DNA of 64,000 nt from DASWZN01 sp036404435 (lineage in GTDB: Bacteria; Acidobacteriota; Terriglobia; Bryobacterales; Bryobacteraceae), in assembly GCA_036404435.1 (NCBI GenBank), contig DASWZN010000041.1, positions 108,514 through 172,513 of the forward strand, written 5' to 3'. Shown here piece after piece: positions 29,745 through 38,811 of the stretch (positions are counted from its first letter, which is position 1; every line of letters starts with the position of its first letter). Made by a program: the position numbers and the translations under genes. The notes under the pieces are model-generated. The model was given only the letters and a program-made list of their open reading frames with translations, made no database searches and was not told the DNA's origin.

Positions 29745-32471
29745 TTACGGCGCGAAGTAGCCGTTGAGATCGAGAATCACGTGGGACTCTCCGGCCACGT
29801 ACACGCTGACGGCGCCGTCAGTGCCGGCGGGAACGATGGCCGCGTTCGCCACCACCGTGCCGTCGAAGGAATTCAGCGTGGAGACGAACGGCTGAGGCGA
29901 CCCCGTGGGCCAGGCCGTCAGGTAGTAGAGCGGGCCGTCGGGCACCACCGTGACGTTCATGGAATACGCCGCCGCGGCGTTGGGAATGCCGCAGGTGCCC
30001 GACGGAATCGGGAACGAGCGCGACGTTTCGGCTTCGAGGATCGGCCCGCCGAGAGGCCCGTCGGCATTGCGCGTGTCCACGACGCGGCAGGGCGCCAGCG
30101 GGTAGAACGACAGCGCGCCGGCGTTCCCGGGCAGGCCGAAATAGCCATCGATATCGAGGATCACGTCGGTCGGGCCGGTCACGTAGACCGAGACGGATCC
30201 GCCGCTCCCCGCCGGAACCAGGGCGGCGTTGGCCAGCACCTTGCCGGCCGGGGAGTTCAACGTGGAGACGAACGGCTGCGCCTGTCCCGCCGGCCAGGTG
30301 GTGAGGTATCCCAGAGAGCCGGCCGGAACCACCGTGACGTTCAGCGAGTACGCGCTGGGCAGGTTCGGAATGCTGCACGGGCTGGAGAGAATCGCGAAGT
30401 CGCGGCTCTCGCCGGCCGTCATGGTGGGACCGCCGAACGGGCCCGCGGCGCCGCGCGTGTCGGCGATGCGGCAAGGCGAAAGCGGATAGAAAGAGTAGGA
30501 GGCTGCGGACGGCGAATCGAAATACCCGTCGATGTCCAGGATGACGTTGGTGGGGTCGGTCACGAAGACGCTGACGGCTCCGCCCGCGCCTGCGCGCACG
30601 ATGGCGGCGTTCGCCACCACCAAGCCTTCGGACGAATTCAGGGTCGAGACGAAGGGCTGGTCTTGGCCGGTGGGCCACAGCGTCAGGTAGGAGAGCGGAC
30701 CCGTCGGCACCACCGTCACGTTGAGCGAGTAGGCCTGGGCGGTCGAGGGAATGTTGCAGGCGCTCTGCGGAATCGCGAAGGAGCGCGTCTGGCCGGCCGA
30801 CAGGGCGGGCCCGCCGAACGGCCCGGCGGCGTTACGCGTGTCGGCGACGCGGCAGGGCGGGACAGGGACGAATTGCAGGCTTCCCTCCGAAACGGGGAAG
30901 GCGAGTCCGGCGATGGTGACGATGCCGGAGCGGAGCGCGCCGGTATCGGGCGCCGCCTGGAGCGTCACGCTTCCATTGCCCGCGCCGGAAGTGGTTCCCG
31001 TGAAGGTCGCCCAATCGAGATTGCTCGAAGCGGACCAGGAGCAGCCGTTTGTGGCCGTAATGTTGACGGTGACGGAGCCGCCGGCCAGCGGAAAGGCAGC
31101 GGCTGCGGGATTGAGGGCGTAATTGCACGTGGAATCCTGCGTCACCGCGACCGGGGTGCCCGCGACGGTAATCGTGGCCTGGCGCGCGGCGCCGGGATTG
31201 GCGGCCACGGTCAGCGTCGCGGTTCCCGGGCCCTTGCCCGACGCCGCACTAATCCAATCCGGGAGGCTGGAGACGCTCCAGGAGCAGGCGGGCCAGGTCG
31301 TGATCGCGATGGGCACTGCGCCGCCCGCGTCCGAGACGTGAACGGCAGCGGGATTGAGCGAATAGGTACACAAAGACGGGGGCGGTGGCGGCGCCGCGAT
31401 CAGCGTGTTCAGCAGCGCGGTGAAGGCCGGCTTGGGCTGATAGTTCGCATCGAAGGGCAGCGGGAAGTAAGTGGGGAGCCAGGTGTGCTTGTCGGTGAAG
31501 CCCCAGGTCTGGAAGGCCGTGCAGCCGGGATTCTGAAGGCAGACGTTCAGGATGCGCTGGTAGGTCGTGGCCTGAGCCTGGAGCGAGGCGGCCGAGGTGT
31601 CCGGGATCTTGACATCCATTTCCGTGATGTGCACCGCCAGGCCCAGCGCGGTGATTTGCTGGAAGTGGTTCGCCAGGACGGCGCTGGTGGGGCAGCCGCT
31701 GGTATCGATGTGCATCTGAAAGCCGAGGCCGTTGATGGGAACGCCGCGCGCGACGAAATCCGCCAGCATGGCGTATACGGCCGGGAACTTAGCGCCCGGT
31801 CCCGACGAAACGCCGCCGGAGCAGTCCTGGTCTTCGATGCTGTAGTCGTTGTAGAAGAGCAGCGCGTTGGGATCGGCCGCGTGCGCCCAGCGCAGTGCCT
31901 GCTCGATGTAGCCGGTTCCGGTGAGGCCGATGCCAGGCTGGTCGTACCAGATGGAATCCCGCAAAGTGCCCGAGTCGCCGTCATTGAAGGCTTCGTTCAC
32001 GACGTCCCAGGCGAACACCTGCCCTTTGTAGTGAGTCACCACGGTGTTGATGTGGTTCTGAAGGATGGTGTAGAGCTGCGCGCTGGTGTAACCGCCCGAT
32101 GTGAGCCAGGACGGGTTGTAAGCGTACCAGCACAGGTTGTGCCCGCGGACCGACATCGCGTTGGCCTGCGCGAAGGCGACCAGCTCGTCGCCGGCCGAGA
32201 AGTTGTACTCGTTCGGCGAGCCGGGCGGGTTGGGGTGCAGCGCCCCCCACTTCATGGCGTTCTCGGCTTCGAGCATGTTGTATTGCGCGCCGAGCGTGGC
32301 CCCATAGGTCGGGTCGGTGGCGAGCGGGTCGGGCGATGCGTCGCTTCCGTCCGCCGCCGCGCCGACCAGCAGCGGGATTGCGGCTGCCGCCCCGCGCAGG
32401 GTGGTGGGTTGGGATTGCGCGCACGCCGTGACCGCCAGCAGCAACGCCGCCCACCAAAGCGCCACCTTCAT
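29745..32471 (-). CDS. GH10 endo-xylanase with BACON domains and three C-terminal repeats
   Basis: 908 aa. A lipoprotein-type signal (LLAVTAC, Cys17) is followed by a GH10 barrel (about residues 30-360) with acid/base Glu160 in AWDVVNEAFND and nucleophile Glu284 in VHITEMDVKIP. Two BACON-like domains follow (about 368-445 and 449-530: CSWSVSSLPDWISAASGKG; CSWSASSNLDWATFTG). Three tandem repeats of about 125 aa close the protein (from about 535, 665 and 787), each opening PCRVADTRNAAGPFGGP or similar and ending VILDIDGYF. BACON modules bind glycans or mucins. The DTR...GGP repeats are found on exported proteins of Acidobacteria and are probably beta-rich surface modules. Confidence 0.92.
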   Translation of the reverse strand: MKVALWWAALLLAVTACAQSQPTTLRGAAAAIPLLVGAAADGSDASPDPLATDPTYGATLGAQYNMLEAENAMKWGALHPNPPGSPNEYNFSAGDELVAFAQANAMSVRGHNLCWYAYNPSWLTSGGYTSAQLYTILQNHINTVVTHYKGQVFAWDVVNEAFNDGDSGTLRDSIWYDQPGIGLTGTGYIEQALRWAHAADPNALLFYNDYSIEDQDCSGGVSSGPGAKFPAVYAMLADFVARGVPINGLGFQMHIDTSGCPTSAVLANHFQQITALGLAVHITEMDVKIPDTSAASLQAQATTYQRILNVCLQNPGCTAFQTWGFTDKHTWLPTYFPLPFDANYQPKPAFTALLNTLIAAPPPPPSLCTYSLNPAAVHVSDAGGAVPIAITTWPACSWSVSSLPDWISAASGKGPGTATLTVAANPGAARQATITVAGTPVAVTQDSTCNYALNPAAAAFPLAGGSVTVNITATNGCSWSASSNLDWATFTGTTSGAGNGSVTLQAAPDTGALRSGIVTIAGLAFPVSEGSLQFVPVPPCRVADTRNAAGPFGGPALSAGQTRSFAIPQSACNIPSTAQAYSLNVTVVPTGPLSYLTLWPTGQDQPFVSTLNSSEGLVVANAAIVRAGAGGAVSVFVTDPTNVILDIDGYFDSPSAASYSFYPLSPCRIADTRGAAGPFGGPTMTAGESRDFAILSSPCSIPNLPSAYSLNVTVVPAGSLGYLTTWPAGQAQPFVSTLNSPAGKVLANAALVPAGSGGSVSVYVTGPTDVILDIDGYFGLPGNAGALSFYPLAPCRVVDTRNADGPLGGPILEAETSRSFPIPSGTCGIPNAAAAYSMNVTVVPDGPLYYLTAWPTGSPQPFVSTLNSFDGTVVANAAIVPAGTDGAVSVYVAGESHVILDLNGYFAP

Positions 32472-32535
32472 CGTTGCCTCCTTGGCCTTCCGGCGTCAGT
32501 ATACACCCAAGGACGCTTCCCGCTACCCTCGTAAC

Positions 32536-33618
32536 ATGCGTTGGCGCGCCTTGCTTCCGTTGTTGGCGGCCGGAGTTGCGCTGGCCCAGGGGCCCGAGAA
32601 TGTCCTGATCGTGGTCAACCGGGCCTCGCCGGTCTCGGTGCGGATCGGCGAGTATTACCGCGCGCGGCGCGGCATTCCGCAAGCCAACGTGTGCATAATC
32701 GACGCGCGTGCGGACGAAACCACCACGCGGCGGGAGTACAACGAAACCATCGCCGCGCCGGTGGCAGCGTGTCTGAAGTCGCGGCGGCTCGAAGAGAAGA
32801 TTCTCTACATCGCGACCACGCTGGGCGTTCCTCTGCGCATCGACGGCGGCGGCGGGCGGGATGGGGACCAGGCCGCGGTCGATTCCGAGCTGGCGCTGCT
32901 GTATGAGGACTTGCACGGCGTCCGGCACGAGGTTCGCGGGGCGCTCTCGAACCCGTTCTTCGGCATGCGGGACGCGCCCTTCGGCCACCCGCGGTTCCCC
33001 ATGTACCTAGTGTGCCGCCTCGCGGCGTACGATTTCGAGGAAGTCAAAGGCATGATCGACCGTGCGCTGGTGGCGCGGAACCGGGGGCGGGTTGTGATCG
33101 ACCTGAACGCCGACGACAACGACCCCGGCAATGAGTGGCTCCGCAACACGGCGCTGCTGCTCCCCAAGGAGCGCGTCGTCTTCGACCACACGAAAGAGGT
33201 TCTCTACGGCCAGCGCGGCGTGATCGGCTACGCCGCCTGGGGATCGAACGATTCCAACCGCAAGCGGCGTTTCTTGGGATTCGAGTGGCTGCCAGGCGCC
33301 ATCGTGACCGAGTTCGTATCCACCGACGGGCGCACCTTCGTCCGGCCTCCCGACAGTTGGAACTTCACATCCTGGAAGGACCGGGCGCACTGGTTCGCGG
33401 ATTCGCCGCAGGGCCTCTCGGCGGACTATATCCATGAGGGCGCGACGGGCGCTTCCGGGCACGTCGCCGAGCCGTTCCTGCGCCTGACGCCGCGGCCGGA
33501 CTTCCTGCTCCCCGCGTACCTGAGCGGCAGAACGCTGGCCGAGAGCTACTATCTGGCGATTCCGGCGCTGAGCTGGCAGAACATCGTGATCGGCGACCCG
33601 CTTTGCCGGCTGAAGTAG
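32536..33618 (+). CDS. TIGR03790 family secreted protein
   Basis: 360 aa with a signal peptide (RALLPLLAAGVALAQ) and the family landmarks ENVLIVVNRASPVSVRIGEY-YRARRGIP, ILYIATTLGVPLRI, FPMYLVCRLAAYDFEEV and YAAWGSNDSNRKRRFLGFEW. TIGR03790 proteins are exported, of unknown role, and characteristic of Acidobacteria and a few other phyla. A small beta-domain tail common in longer members is absent. It is divergent from the xylanase gene with a 64-nt gap. Confidence 0.85.
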   Translation: MRWRALLPLLAAGVALAQGPENVLIVVNRASPVSVRIGEYYRARRGIPQANVCIIDARADETTTRREYNETIAAPVAACLKSRRLEEKILYIATTLGVPLRIDGGGGRDGDQAAVDSELALLYEDLHGVRHEVRGALSNPFFGMRDAPFGHPRFPMYLVCRLAAYDFEEVKGMIDRALVARNRGRVVIDLNADDNDPGNEWLRNTALLLPKERVVFDHTKEVLYGQRGVIGYAAWGSNDSNRKRRFLGFEWLPGAIVTEFVSTDGRTFVRPPDSWNFTSWKDRAHWFADSPQGLSADYIHEGATGASGHVAEPFLRLTPRPDFLLPAYLSGRTLAESYYLAIPALSWQNIVIGDPLCRLK

Positions 33619-33710
33619 CCGTCAGCCTTCAGCCATCAGCGATCAGCTATCGGACCCTCGGTGCGAGCCGGGGCTGACCGCTGATGGCTGATGGCTGACG
33701 GCTGATGGCT
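33617..33710. repeat. Inverted heptamer repeat (TCAGCNA units)
   Basis: Left arm 33617-33648 consists of heptamers TCAGCCT-TCAGCCA-TCAGCGA-TCAGCTA. The right arm 33674-33710 carries complementary units (CTGATGG-CTGATGG-CTGACGG-CTGATGG). The arms can fold into an imperfect hairpin between the TIGR03790 gene and the response-regulator gene. The period (7 nt) matches the repeat around 16216 although the sequence differs. Confidence 0.8.
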
Positions 33711-33779
33711 CCCCCCAACCCACTGTAAATAAACGTAAGGAAGCCGGCGGAGGACCGTACGACGTGGTAAAACTAGGGC

Positions 33780-34469
33780 GTGCGGTTGCTGCTCATCGAC
33801 GACGATGTGGAGTTGTGCGGCCTGCTCAAGGAGTTCCTGAAGCGCGAGGGGTTCAGCGTCGAAGTTGAGCACGAGGGCCGGCGAGGACTCGACCGCGCCT
33901 CCGCGGGCGGCTGGGACCTGGTGATCCTGGACGTGATGCTGCCCGGCATGGACGGCTTCGCGATCCTGCGCGAGCTGCGGAAGAAGGGCCGCACCCCGAT
34001 TCTGATGCTGACCGCGCGCGGGGAAGACGTGGACCGCATCGTGGGCCTGGAGCTGGGCGCGGACGATTATCTGGCGAAGCCGTTCAACCCGCGCGAGCTG
34101 GCGGCGCGCATCCGCGCCATTCTGCGGCGCACGGAGCCGCAGGCCGCCGACCGCGGGCCGGTCGAGGTCAACGGAGTGGCGCTCGATCCGGCTTCGCGTG
34201 AGGTGACGGTCGACGGCCAGAGGATCGAGCTCACCACGCTCGAGTTCGACATCCTCGAAATCCTGATGCGCGGCGCCGGCCGGGTGCTCTCCCGCGATGC
34301 AGTCATGGAAGCGCTCTACAACCGGAAAACAACCCCCTTCGACCGGTCGATCGATATGCACATCAGTCATCTGAGGAAGAAGCTCGAGGTCAGCCGGGCG
34401 CTGATCAAAACCATCCGCGGCGTGGGCTACCAGTTCTGCCGGACGCCGGAAGAAGAGGCCGTCGAGTGA
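33780..34469 (+). CDS. OmpR-family response regulator (CpxR-like)
   Basis: 229 aa: receiver with LLLIDDDVELCGLL, phosphoacceptor Asp51 in LVILDVMLPGMDG and Lys in DDYLAKPFNPREL. A C-terminal winged helix follows (about residues 125-220: VEVNGVALDPASREVTVDGQ, SIDMHISHLRKKLEV, IRGVGYQFC). It starts at GTG 33780. Its stop overlaps the kinase start as GTGA, so the pair is translationally coupled. Close resemblance to CpxR suggests envelope-stress sensing (inference); no operator was identified. Confidence 0.92.
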   Translation: MRLLLIDDDVELCGLLKEFLKREGFSVEVEHEGRRGLDRASAGGWDLVILDVMLPGMDGFAILRELRKKGRTPILMLTARGEDVDRIVGLELGADDYLAKPFNPRELAARIRAILRRTEPQAADRGPVEVNGVALDPASREVTVDGQRIELTTLEFDILEILMRGAGRVLSRDAVMEALYNRKTTPFDRSIDMHISHLRKKLEVSRALIKTIRGVGYQFCRTPEEEAVE

Positions 34470-35761
34470 GGTCGCTATTCACGAAGTTCTTGATCTGGTT
34501 CCTGGCCGCGATGGCGATCACGATGGCCGGGTTCATGATCATCACCACCCGCAGTTTCACCGCCGCGCGCGGGCGCGGGCACATCTTCGGGCGCATGCTG
34601 TCGGTGCAGCTCGAAGAGGCGCGGCACGCCTTCGAGCACGGAGGGCGGCCGGCGCTGGCGTCCTTCCTGGAGCGCTTCGACGCCGAATTCCCGGCCCACG
34701 GGATCCTGACGGACGCGACTTACCGCGACCTCATGACCGGCCAGGACCGCCATGATCTGGTGGAACAGGCGGAGCGCCGCGGCCGCTTCTTCCAGCCGCC
34801 GGTGATTGCGCGAGCCAGCCGGGACGGCCAGTACTGGATGTTTCTGATCGCGAGGGGGCGGCCGGGCTTCTCGTTCTTCGTGCCGCAATATCTGTGGATC
34901 GTGGGCGCGATGGTGGTGCTCTCCTATCTGCTGGCGCTGCACCTGACCTCGCCACTGCGCAGTTTGCAGAAGGCCGTGGAGCGTTTCGGCAAGGGCGACC
35001 TGGGAGCGCGGGTGGGTTCGCGGCGGCATGACGAGGTGGGGCGGCTGGCGCGCACCTTCGACACCATGGCCGACCGCATGGAAACTCTGCTGACCGCCGA
35101 GCGGCGCCTGCTGCTCGACATTTCCCACGAGCTGCGCTCGCCGCTGGCGCGCCTCGCGGTAGCGACCGAGCTGGCGCGGTCTGGCGAGCCGGAAGCGCGC
35201 GAGGCGGCGCTGAATCGGATCGAGAAAGAGGCCGAGCGGCTCAACTCCCTGGTGGGCGAGCTGCTGCAGGTGACGCGGGCGGAGGGCGATCCGTCGTCCC
35301 TGCGCAAGGAGCCGGTGCGGGTGGATGAGCTGCTGGCCAACCTGGTGGGTGATTGCTCGGTGGAAGCCGAGGCGCGGGGCTGCCGGCTGGAGATGAAGAA
35401 GCCGCCCGTGGTGACGATTCACGGGGATCCGGAGCTGATGCGCCGGGCGGTCGAGAACGTGGTGCGCAACGCCATCCGTCACTCGCCGCAAGGCAGCCCG
35501 GTCGAGGTCTGGCTGGAGAACGGCGGCCCCGGGGCGCGGATACGGGTGCGGGATTACGGCCCGGGGGTTCCGGAGGAGCACCTGCCGCACATCTTCGATC
35601 CTTTCTATCGGGTGGATACGGACCGCAACCGCACCAGCGGGGGAGTCGGTCTGGGACTGGCGATCGCGCGGCGGGCGGTGGAGTTGCACAAGGGCCGCAT
35701 CGAGGCCCACAATTCGAACCCCGGCCTGGTCATGGAGATCGATCTTCCGGCCGGCGGGTAG
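34466..35761 (+). CDS. Membrane sensor histidine kinase (CpxA-like)
   Basis: 431 aa from GTG 34466. Transmembrane helix 1 (TKFLIWFLAAMAITMAGFMI), a periplasmic domain of about 125 residues, transmembrane helix 2 (YLWIVGAMVVLSYLLALHLT), HAMP (SPLRSLQKAVERFGKGDLGA), HisKA with LLLDISHELRSPLARLAVAT, and HATPase_c (NVVRNAIRHSPQGSPVEV; VRDYGPGVPEEHLPHIFDPF; GGVGLGLAIARRAVELH) are all intact. It is the cognate kinase of the preceding regulator. The periplasmic domain is not a recognised ligand fold. Confidence 0.93.
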   Translation: MRSLFTKFLIWFLAAMAITMAGFMIITTRSFTAARGRGHIFGRMLSVQLEEARHAFEHGGRPALASFLERFDAEFPAHGILTDATYRDLMTGQDRHDLVEQAERRGRFFQPPVIARASRDGQYWMFLIARGRPGFSFFVPQYLWIVGAMVVLSYLLALHLTSPLRSLQKAVERFGKGDLGARVGSRRHDEVGRLARTFDTMADRMETLLTAERRLLLDISHELRSPLARLAVATELARSGEPEAREAALNRIEKEAERLNSLVGELLQVTRAEGDPSSLRKEPVRVDELLANLVGDCSVEAEARGCRLEMKKPPVVTIHGDPELMRRAVENVVRNAIRHSPQGSPVEVWLENGGPGARIRVRDYGPGVPEEHLPHIFDPFYRVDTDRNRTSGGVGLGLAIARRAVELHKGRIEAHNSNPGLVMEIDLPAGG

Positions 35762-36267
35762 GTTCGCCTCGGTCTGGCCTGGCGATCACCCTTGTGGCCG
35801 TCACCTTCGAGTTCGGCGGCATCGCTACCGCGTGCTTAGACGTCGTCGGAGTCTCCGCTCTTCATCTTGGTGGTGGTCAGTTTCCGAGCGGTCGACGATG
35901 CGGGACTCAGCAGGCCGGATCACAGCGGCGTTTGGTGGCTGACGACGTCCTCTTTTCTGGCCTCGGTGGTAACTCGAAGGCCCTTTCTTGCCTGTGGTAT
36001 CCTCGCTCTGACAATTCCTGCGATCCATCTGCTGGAGGACGGTTTACGACGTCAGAACCGTTAGGTTCGCAAGGAGGTTGCACCATCGGGTGGTTCCGCA
36101 AGCTGCGTGGCGGAGAGGTGAGGTGTCGCGGGCAGGAGAAAGCGAGGGACACCCCTATCGCCCTTCGCCGCTGATCTCCCAGCTCACGCACAGACACGCA
36201 GGATTGCGTGTTTCCGTGCGAGAGCGCAATTCCATACAACCGCAGGCCACGAGCAGGGAGGGTTCCG
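35762..36267. other. Non-coding region with no supported gene
   Basis: About 500 bp between the kinase and the Cys-rich gene. Several short frames exist on both strands but none has a ribosome site plus protein-like composition. One stretch (35971-36061) would read FLACGILALTIPAIHLLEDG and could be a decayed hydrophobic segment. GC drops towards the right side, foreshadowing the atypical gene that follows. Confidence 0.5.
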
Positions 36268-36651
36268 ATGGACTTCGTAAGAAAGTTGTTTGGCAGGAAG
36301 CAGCCAGCCACAATAACCAATTTGCACGGCTTTGATATTGAAACAGATATGACCTGCACGAGATGTGGTAAGGCCATATTGTCGCGAGGCAAATGGCTCA
36401 AGCAATTGAATATATGTGGTTTAACATTTAACCACGGGGCAAATTGTATTGATGTAACGGGTCTAGCTTATGGGCGTAAGCTTAGTGACTTGCGAAAGCT
36501 AGCCCAGGAGCTTGAACAATTATCGGCGTTGAAATGCAATAAATGCGGCAAGATCTATTGTTTGACATGTCTATTCCAGGACGCTCCACGTCATCCAACT
36601 TCTGGAGGCAAAGCTTGTTTTAGTTGTTTGGGCTCGATTTCTCATGCTTAA
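36268..36651 (+). CDS. Cys-rich putative zinc-binding protein of atypical composition
   Basis: 127 aa from ATG 36268 with GGGAGGG upstream. It contains two paired-Cys regions: TCTRCGKAILSRGKWLKQLN-ICG...NC, and LKCNKCGKIYCLTCLF...CFSCLG; together at least nine Cys, typical of zinc ribbons or treble clefs. There is no signal peptide or membrane helix. The gene uses ATA, TTA and AAT codons freely and has visibly lower GC than all neighbours, a sign of recent transfer. No family is recognised. It stands alone. Confidence 0.7.
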   Translation: MDFVRKLFGRKQPATITNLHGFDIETDMTCTRCGKAILSRGKWLKQLNICGLTFNHGANCIDVTGLAYGRKLSDLRKLAQELEQLSALKCNKCGKIYCLTCLFQDAPRHPTSGGKACFSCLGSISHA

Positions 36652-36802
36652 CAATCTGTGGTTGAGATACTTGGGGATCGGCATGGATTCGAGCTTCAAG
36701 TGTCTTCGCCCCTTCGCGGGCTGCCGTGCGCCTCGCGCCGACCTCTCAGTGCGGCCTGTTCGGAAACCGACCCCCTAGCCGCGTTTCGGGTACCATAGCT
36801 GC

Positions 36803-37330
36803 GTGAGAGTCCTCGACGTGGGCTGCGGCATCCGGAAGGCGGCGGGCGCGATCGGAATCGACCGCAATCCGGCCAGCGCCGCCGACGTCCTGTGCGACCT
36901 CGATCGCCTTCCGTACCCGTTCGCCGGGGGCTCGTTCGACCGCCTCGAAGCGACGCACACGATCGAGCACGTGGCCGATGTCATTCGAACCATGGAGGAG
37001 TTTCACCGCCTGGTGCGGCCGGGCGGCCGCGTACACGTGGTCACGCCACACTACACCGACTTCAGCTCGTTCTGCGATCCCACGCACCGCTGGCACCTGA
37101 ACAGCTTCTCGTTCCGCATTTTCGGCGAGGATCACGGAGGGTTCGGCTACTACTCGCCGGTGAAGTTCCGCGAGATTTCGGTGCGGGTGCGCCTACTGGC
37201 TTTTTGGCGGGCGCTGGGATTCGAGTTTCTGGTGAACCGCTCCCGCCGCTTCCGGCGGTTTTGGGAATACTACCTCTGCACCGTGGTGCGCGGGAAAGTC
37301 ATGGAGTTCGAGTTCGAGGTCGTGAAGTGA
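36803..37330 (+). CDS. SAM-dependent methyltransferase (type 11)
   Basis: 175 aa starting at GTG 36803 with the class I motif RVLDVGCGIRKAAGAIGID, acidic residue LCDLDRLPYPFAGGSFDRLE (motif II) and RLVRPGGRVHVVTPHYTDF (post II/III). The fold is short but complete to the substrate part (HRWHLNSFSFRIFGEDHG). The substrate is unknown; the DPTHRWHLNSFSFRIF segment is typical of methyltransferases from cell-envelope or glycan clusters. Its stop overlaps the start of yraN as GTGA. Confidence 0.85.
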   Translation: MRVLDVGCGIRKAAGAIGIDRNPASAADVLCDLDRLPYPFAGGSFDRLEATHTIEHVADVIRTMEEFHRLVRPGGRVHVVTPHYTDFSSFCDPTHRWHLNSFSFRIFGEDHGGFGYYSPVKFREISVRVRLLAFWRALGFEFLVNRSRRFRRFWEYYLCTVVRGKVMEFEFEVVK

Positions 37331-37761
37331 TCGGCTGGCTGTTGCGGCTTTCCGACGCGCTTCGCGACAGCGGGCGCAAGCGCTCCTGGCCGGCGGATCA
37401 GGCCGCGGGACGGCGCGGAGAAGACCTGGCGCACCGCTATCTGGAGGGCCGCGGAATGACGGTGGTGGCGCGCAACTGGCAGCCTTCCGCGGGCCCGGGC
37501 GAGATCGACCTGGTGGCTTGGGAAGGCGACCGGCTGGTCTTCGTGGAGGTGAAAGCGCGCGGCTGCGACGAGTTCGGCGCTCCGGAGCGCAACGTGGACG
37601 CCGGGAAGCGGGAGGCGCTGGAGCGGGCGGCGCGCAACTACGCGCGGCGGGCCGGCGTGGCTTGGGAGCGCGTGCGGTTCGACCTGGTCGGCGTGGTCCT
37701 CGGCGATCCTCCCGCGATCTCGCATCGCAAGGATGCCTTCCGGCCGAATCGGACGCTATAA
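37327..37761 (+). CDS. yraN: YraN/UPF0102 family endonuclease-fold protein
   Basis: 144 aa from GTG 37327. The family core is present: AAGRRGEDLAHRYLEGRGMT, GPGEIDLVAWEGDRLVFVEV-KAR (the E-x-D...ExK nuclease-like residues), and VDAGKREALERAARNYARR. YraN proteins have a Holliday-junction-resolvase-like fold and no proven role. It is coupled to the methyltransferase by a 4-nt overlap. A TATAAT box (37757-37762) lies across its stop codon and may serve galT. Confidence 0.9.
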   Translation: MIGWLLRLSDALRDSGRKRSWPADQAAGRRGEDLAHRYLEGRGMTVVARNWQPSAGPGEIDLVAWEGDRLVFVEVKARGCDEFGAPERNVDAGKREALERAARNYARRAGVAWERVRFDLVGVVLGDPPAISHRKDAFRPNRTL

Positions 37762-37809
37762 TTGGGGATTCTCTTTCCAGACCCCGCAGGGGCAGTGGAG
37801 GACCGCCGA

Positions 37810-38811
37810 TTGCCAGAGTTCCGTCGAGACCCGGTCACAGGCAGGTGGGTCATCATTGCGACCGACCGCGCCCACAGGCCCCAGGATTTTTCCCGAGAAC
37901 AGGTTGTGATCAAGGGTGGCCGCTTCTGCCCCTTCTGCCCCGCGAGCGAAACGAAGACTCCTCCCGAGTTGCTGGCCTACCGGAAGAGCGGAGCCGCCAA
38001 CGAGCCGGGCTGGACTCTGCGCGTGGTGCCCAACAAGTTTCCCGCGCTGCGCGTCGAAGGCGACTTCGACCGGCAGGGCGAGGGGCTCTATGACCGCATG
38101 AACGGGATCGGGGCGCACGAGGTCGTCATCGAGACTCCGGACCACCAGTCGACCATGGCCAGCATGACCGACAAGGCCGTCGAAGACGTCTTCTGGGCCT
38201 TCCGCGACCGCTTCCTGGATCTGAAGAAGGACAGCCGGATGCGCTACATCCTGGCCTTCAAGAACCACGGAGAGGGGGCGGGCGCTTTGCTCGAGCATTC
38301 GCACTCGCAGTTGATCGCGTTGCCGGTGGTGCCGCGCGTCGTGGTCGAGGAACTGGAGGGCGCGAAGAAGTACTTCGAGCTGCGCGATCGCTGCATCTTC
38401 TGCGACATGATCCGGCAGGAGGTCAACACCGGCAGCCGCGTGGTGGTGGAGACCGAGCAGTTCGTGGCGATTGCTCCTTACGCCGCGCGGTTCCCGTTCG
38501 AGATCTGGGTGCTGCCGCGGCGGCACTTCTCGCACTTCGAGGACACCGACGCGGCGGCGTTCCACAACCTGGGGTGGGTGATGCCGGTGGTGCTGCGCGA
38601 AATCGAGAAAGTGCTGGAGCACCCGGCGTACAACTTCATGATCCACACGGCGCCGCTTCAGGAGCCGGGGCTGCCGTCCTACCACTGGCACATCGAGCTG
38701 ATTCCGAAGCTGACCAAGGTGGCCGGATTCGAGTGGGGAACCGGGTTCTACATCAATCCGACGCCGCCGGAGGAAGCCGCAAGGTTTCTACGCGAGGCAG
38801 GGCTGGGCTGA
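37810..38811 (+). CDS. galT: Galactose-1-phosphate uridylyltransferase
   Basis: 333 aa with FRRDPVTGRWVIIATDRAHR, zinc ligands FCPFCP and CIFCDM, VPNKFPALR, the active site LLEHSHSQLIALP (histidine triad H-x-H-x-Q) and YHWHIELIPKLTKVAGFEWG. It transfers UMP between UDP-glucose and galactose-1-phosphate in the Leloir pathway. The start is set at TTG 37810 because GGAG lies 9 nt upstream and the family begins just there; an in-frame TTG at 37762 would add 16 residues. No galK or galE is nearby. Confidence 0.9.
   Translation: MPEFRRDPVTGRWVIIATDRAHRPQDFSREQVVIKGGRFCPFCPASETKTPPELLAYRKSGAANEPGWTLRVVPNKFPALRVEGDFDRQGEGLYDRMNGIGAHEVVIETPDHQSTMASMTDKAVEDVFWAFRDRFLDLKKDSRMRYILAFKNHGEGAGALLEHSHSQLIALPVVPRVVVEELEGAKKYFELRDRCIFCDMIRQEVNTGSRVVVETEQFVAIAPYAARFPFEIWVLPRRHFSHFEDTDAAAFHNLGWVMPVVLREIEKVLEHPAYNFMIHTAPLQEPGLPSYHWHIELIPKLTKVAGFEWGTGFYINPTPPEEAARFLREAGLG

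Noticed and set aside
29781..32534. A 917-codon open frame antisense to the xylanase
   Set aside because: The composition is Arg/Gly/Ala-rich low complexity, mirroring the repeats of the xylanase; no ribosome site or domain.
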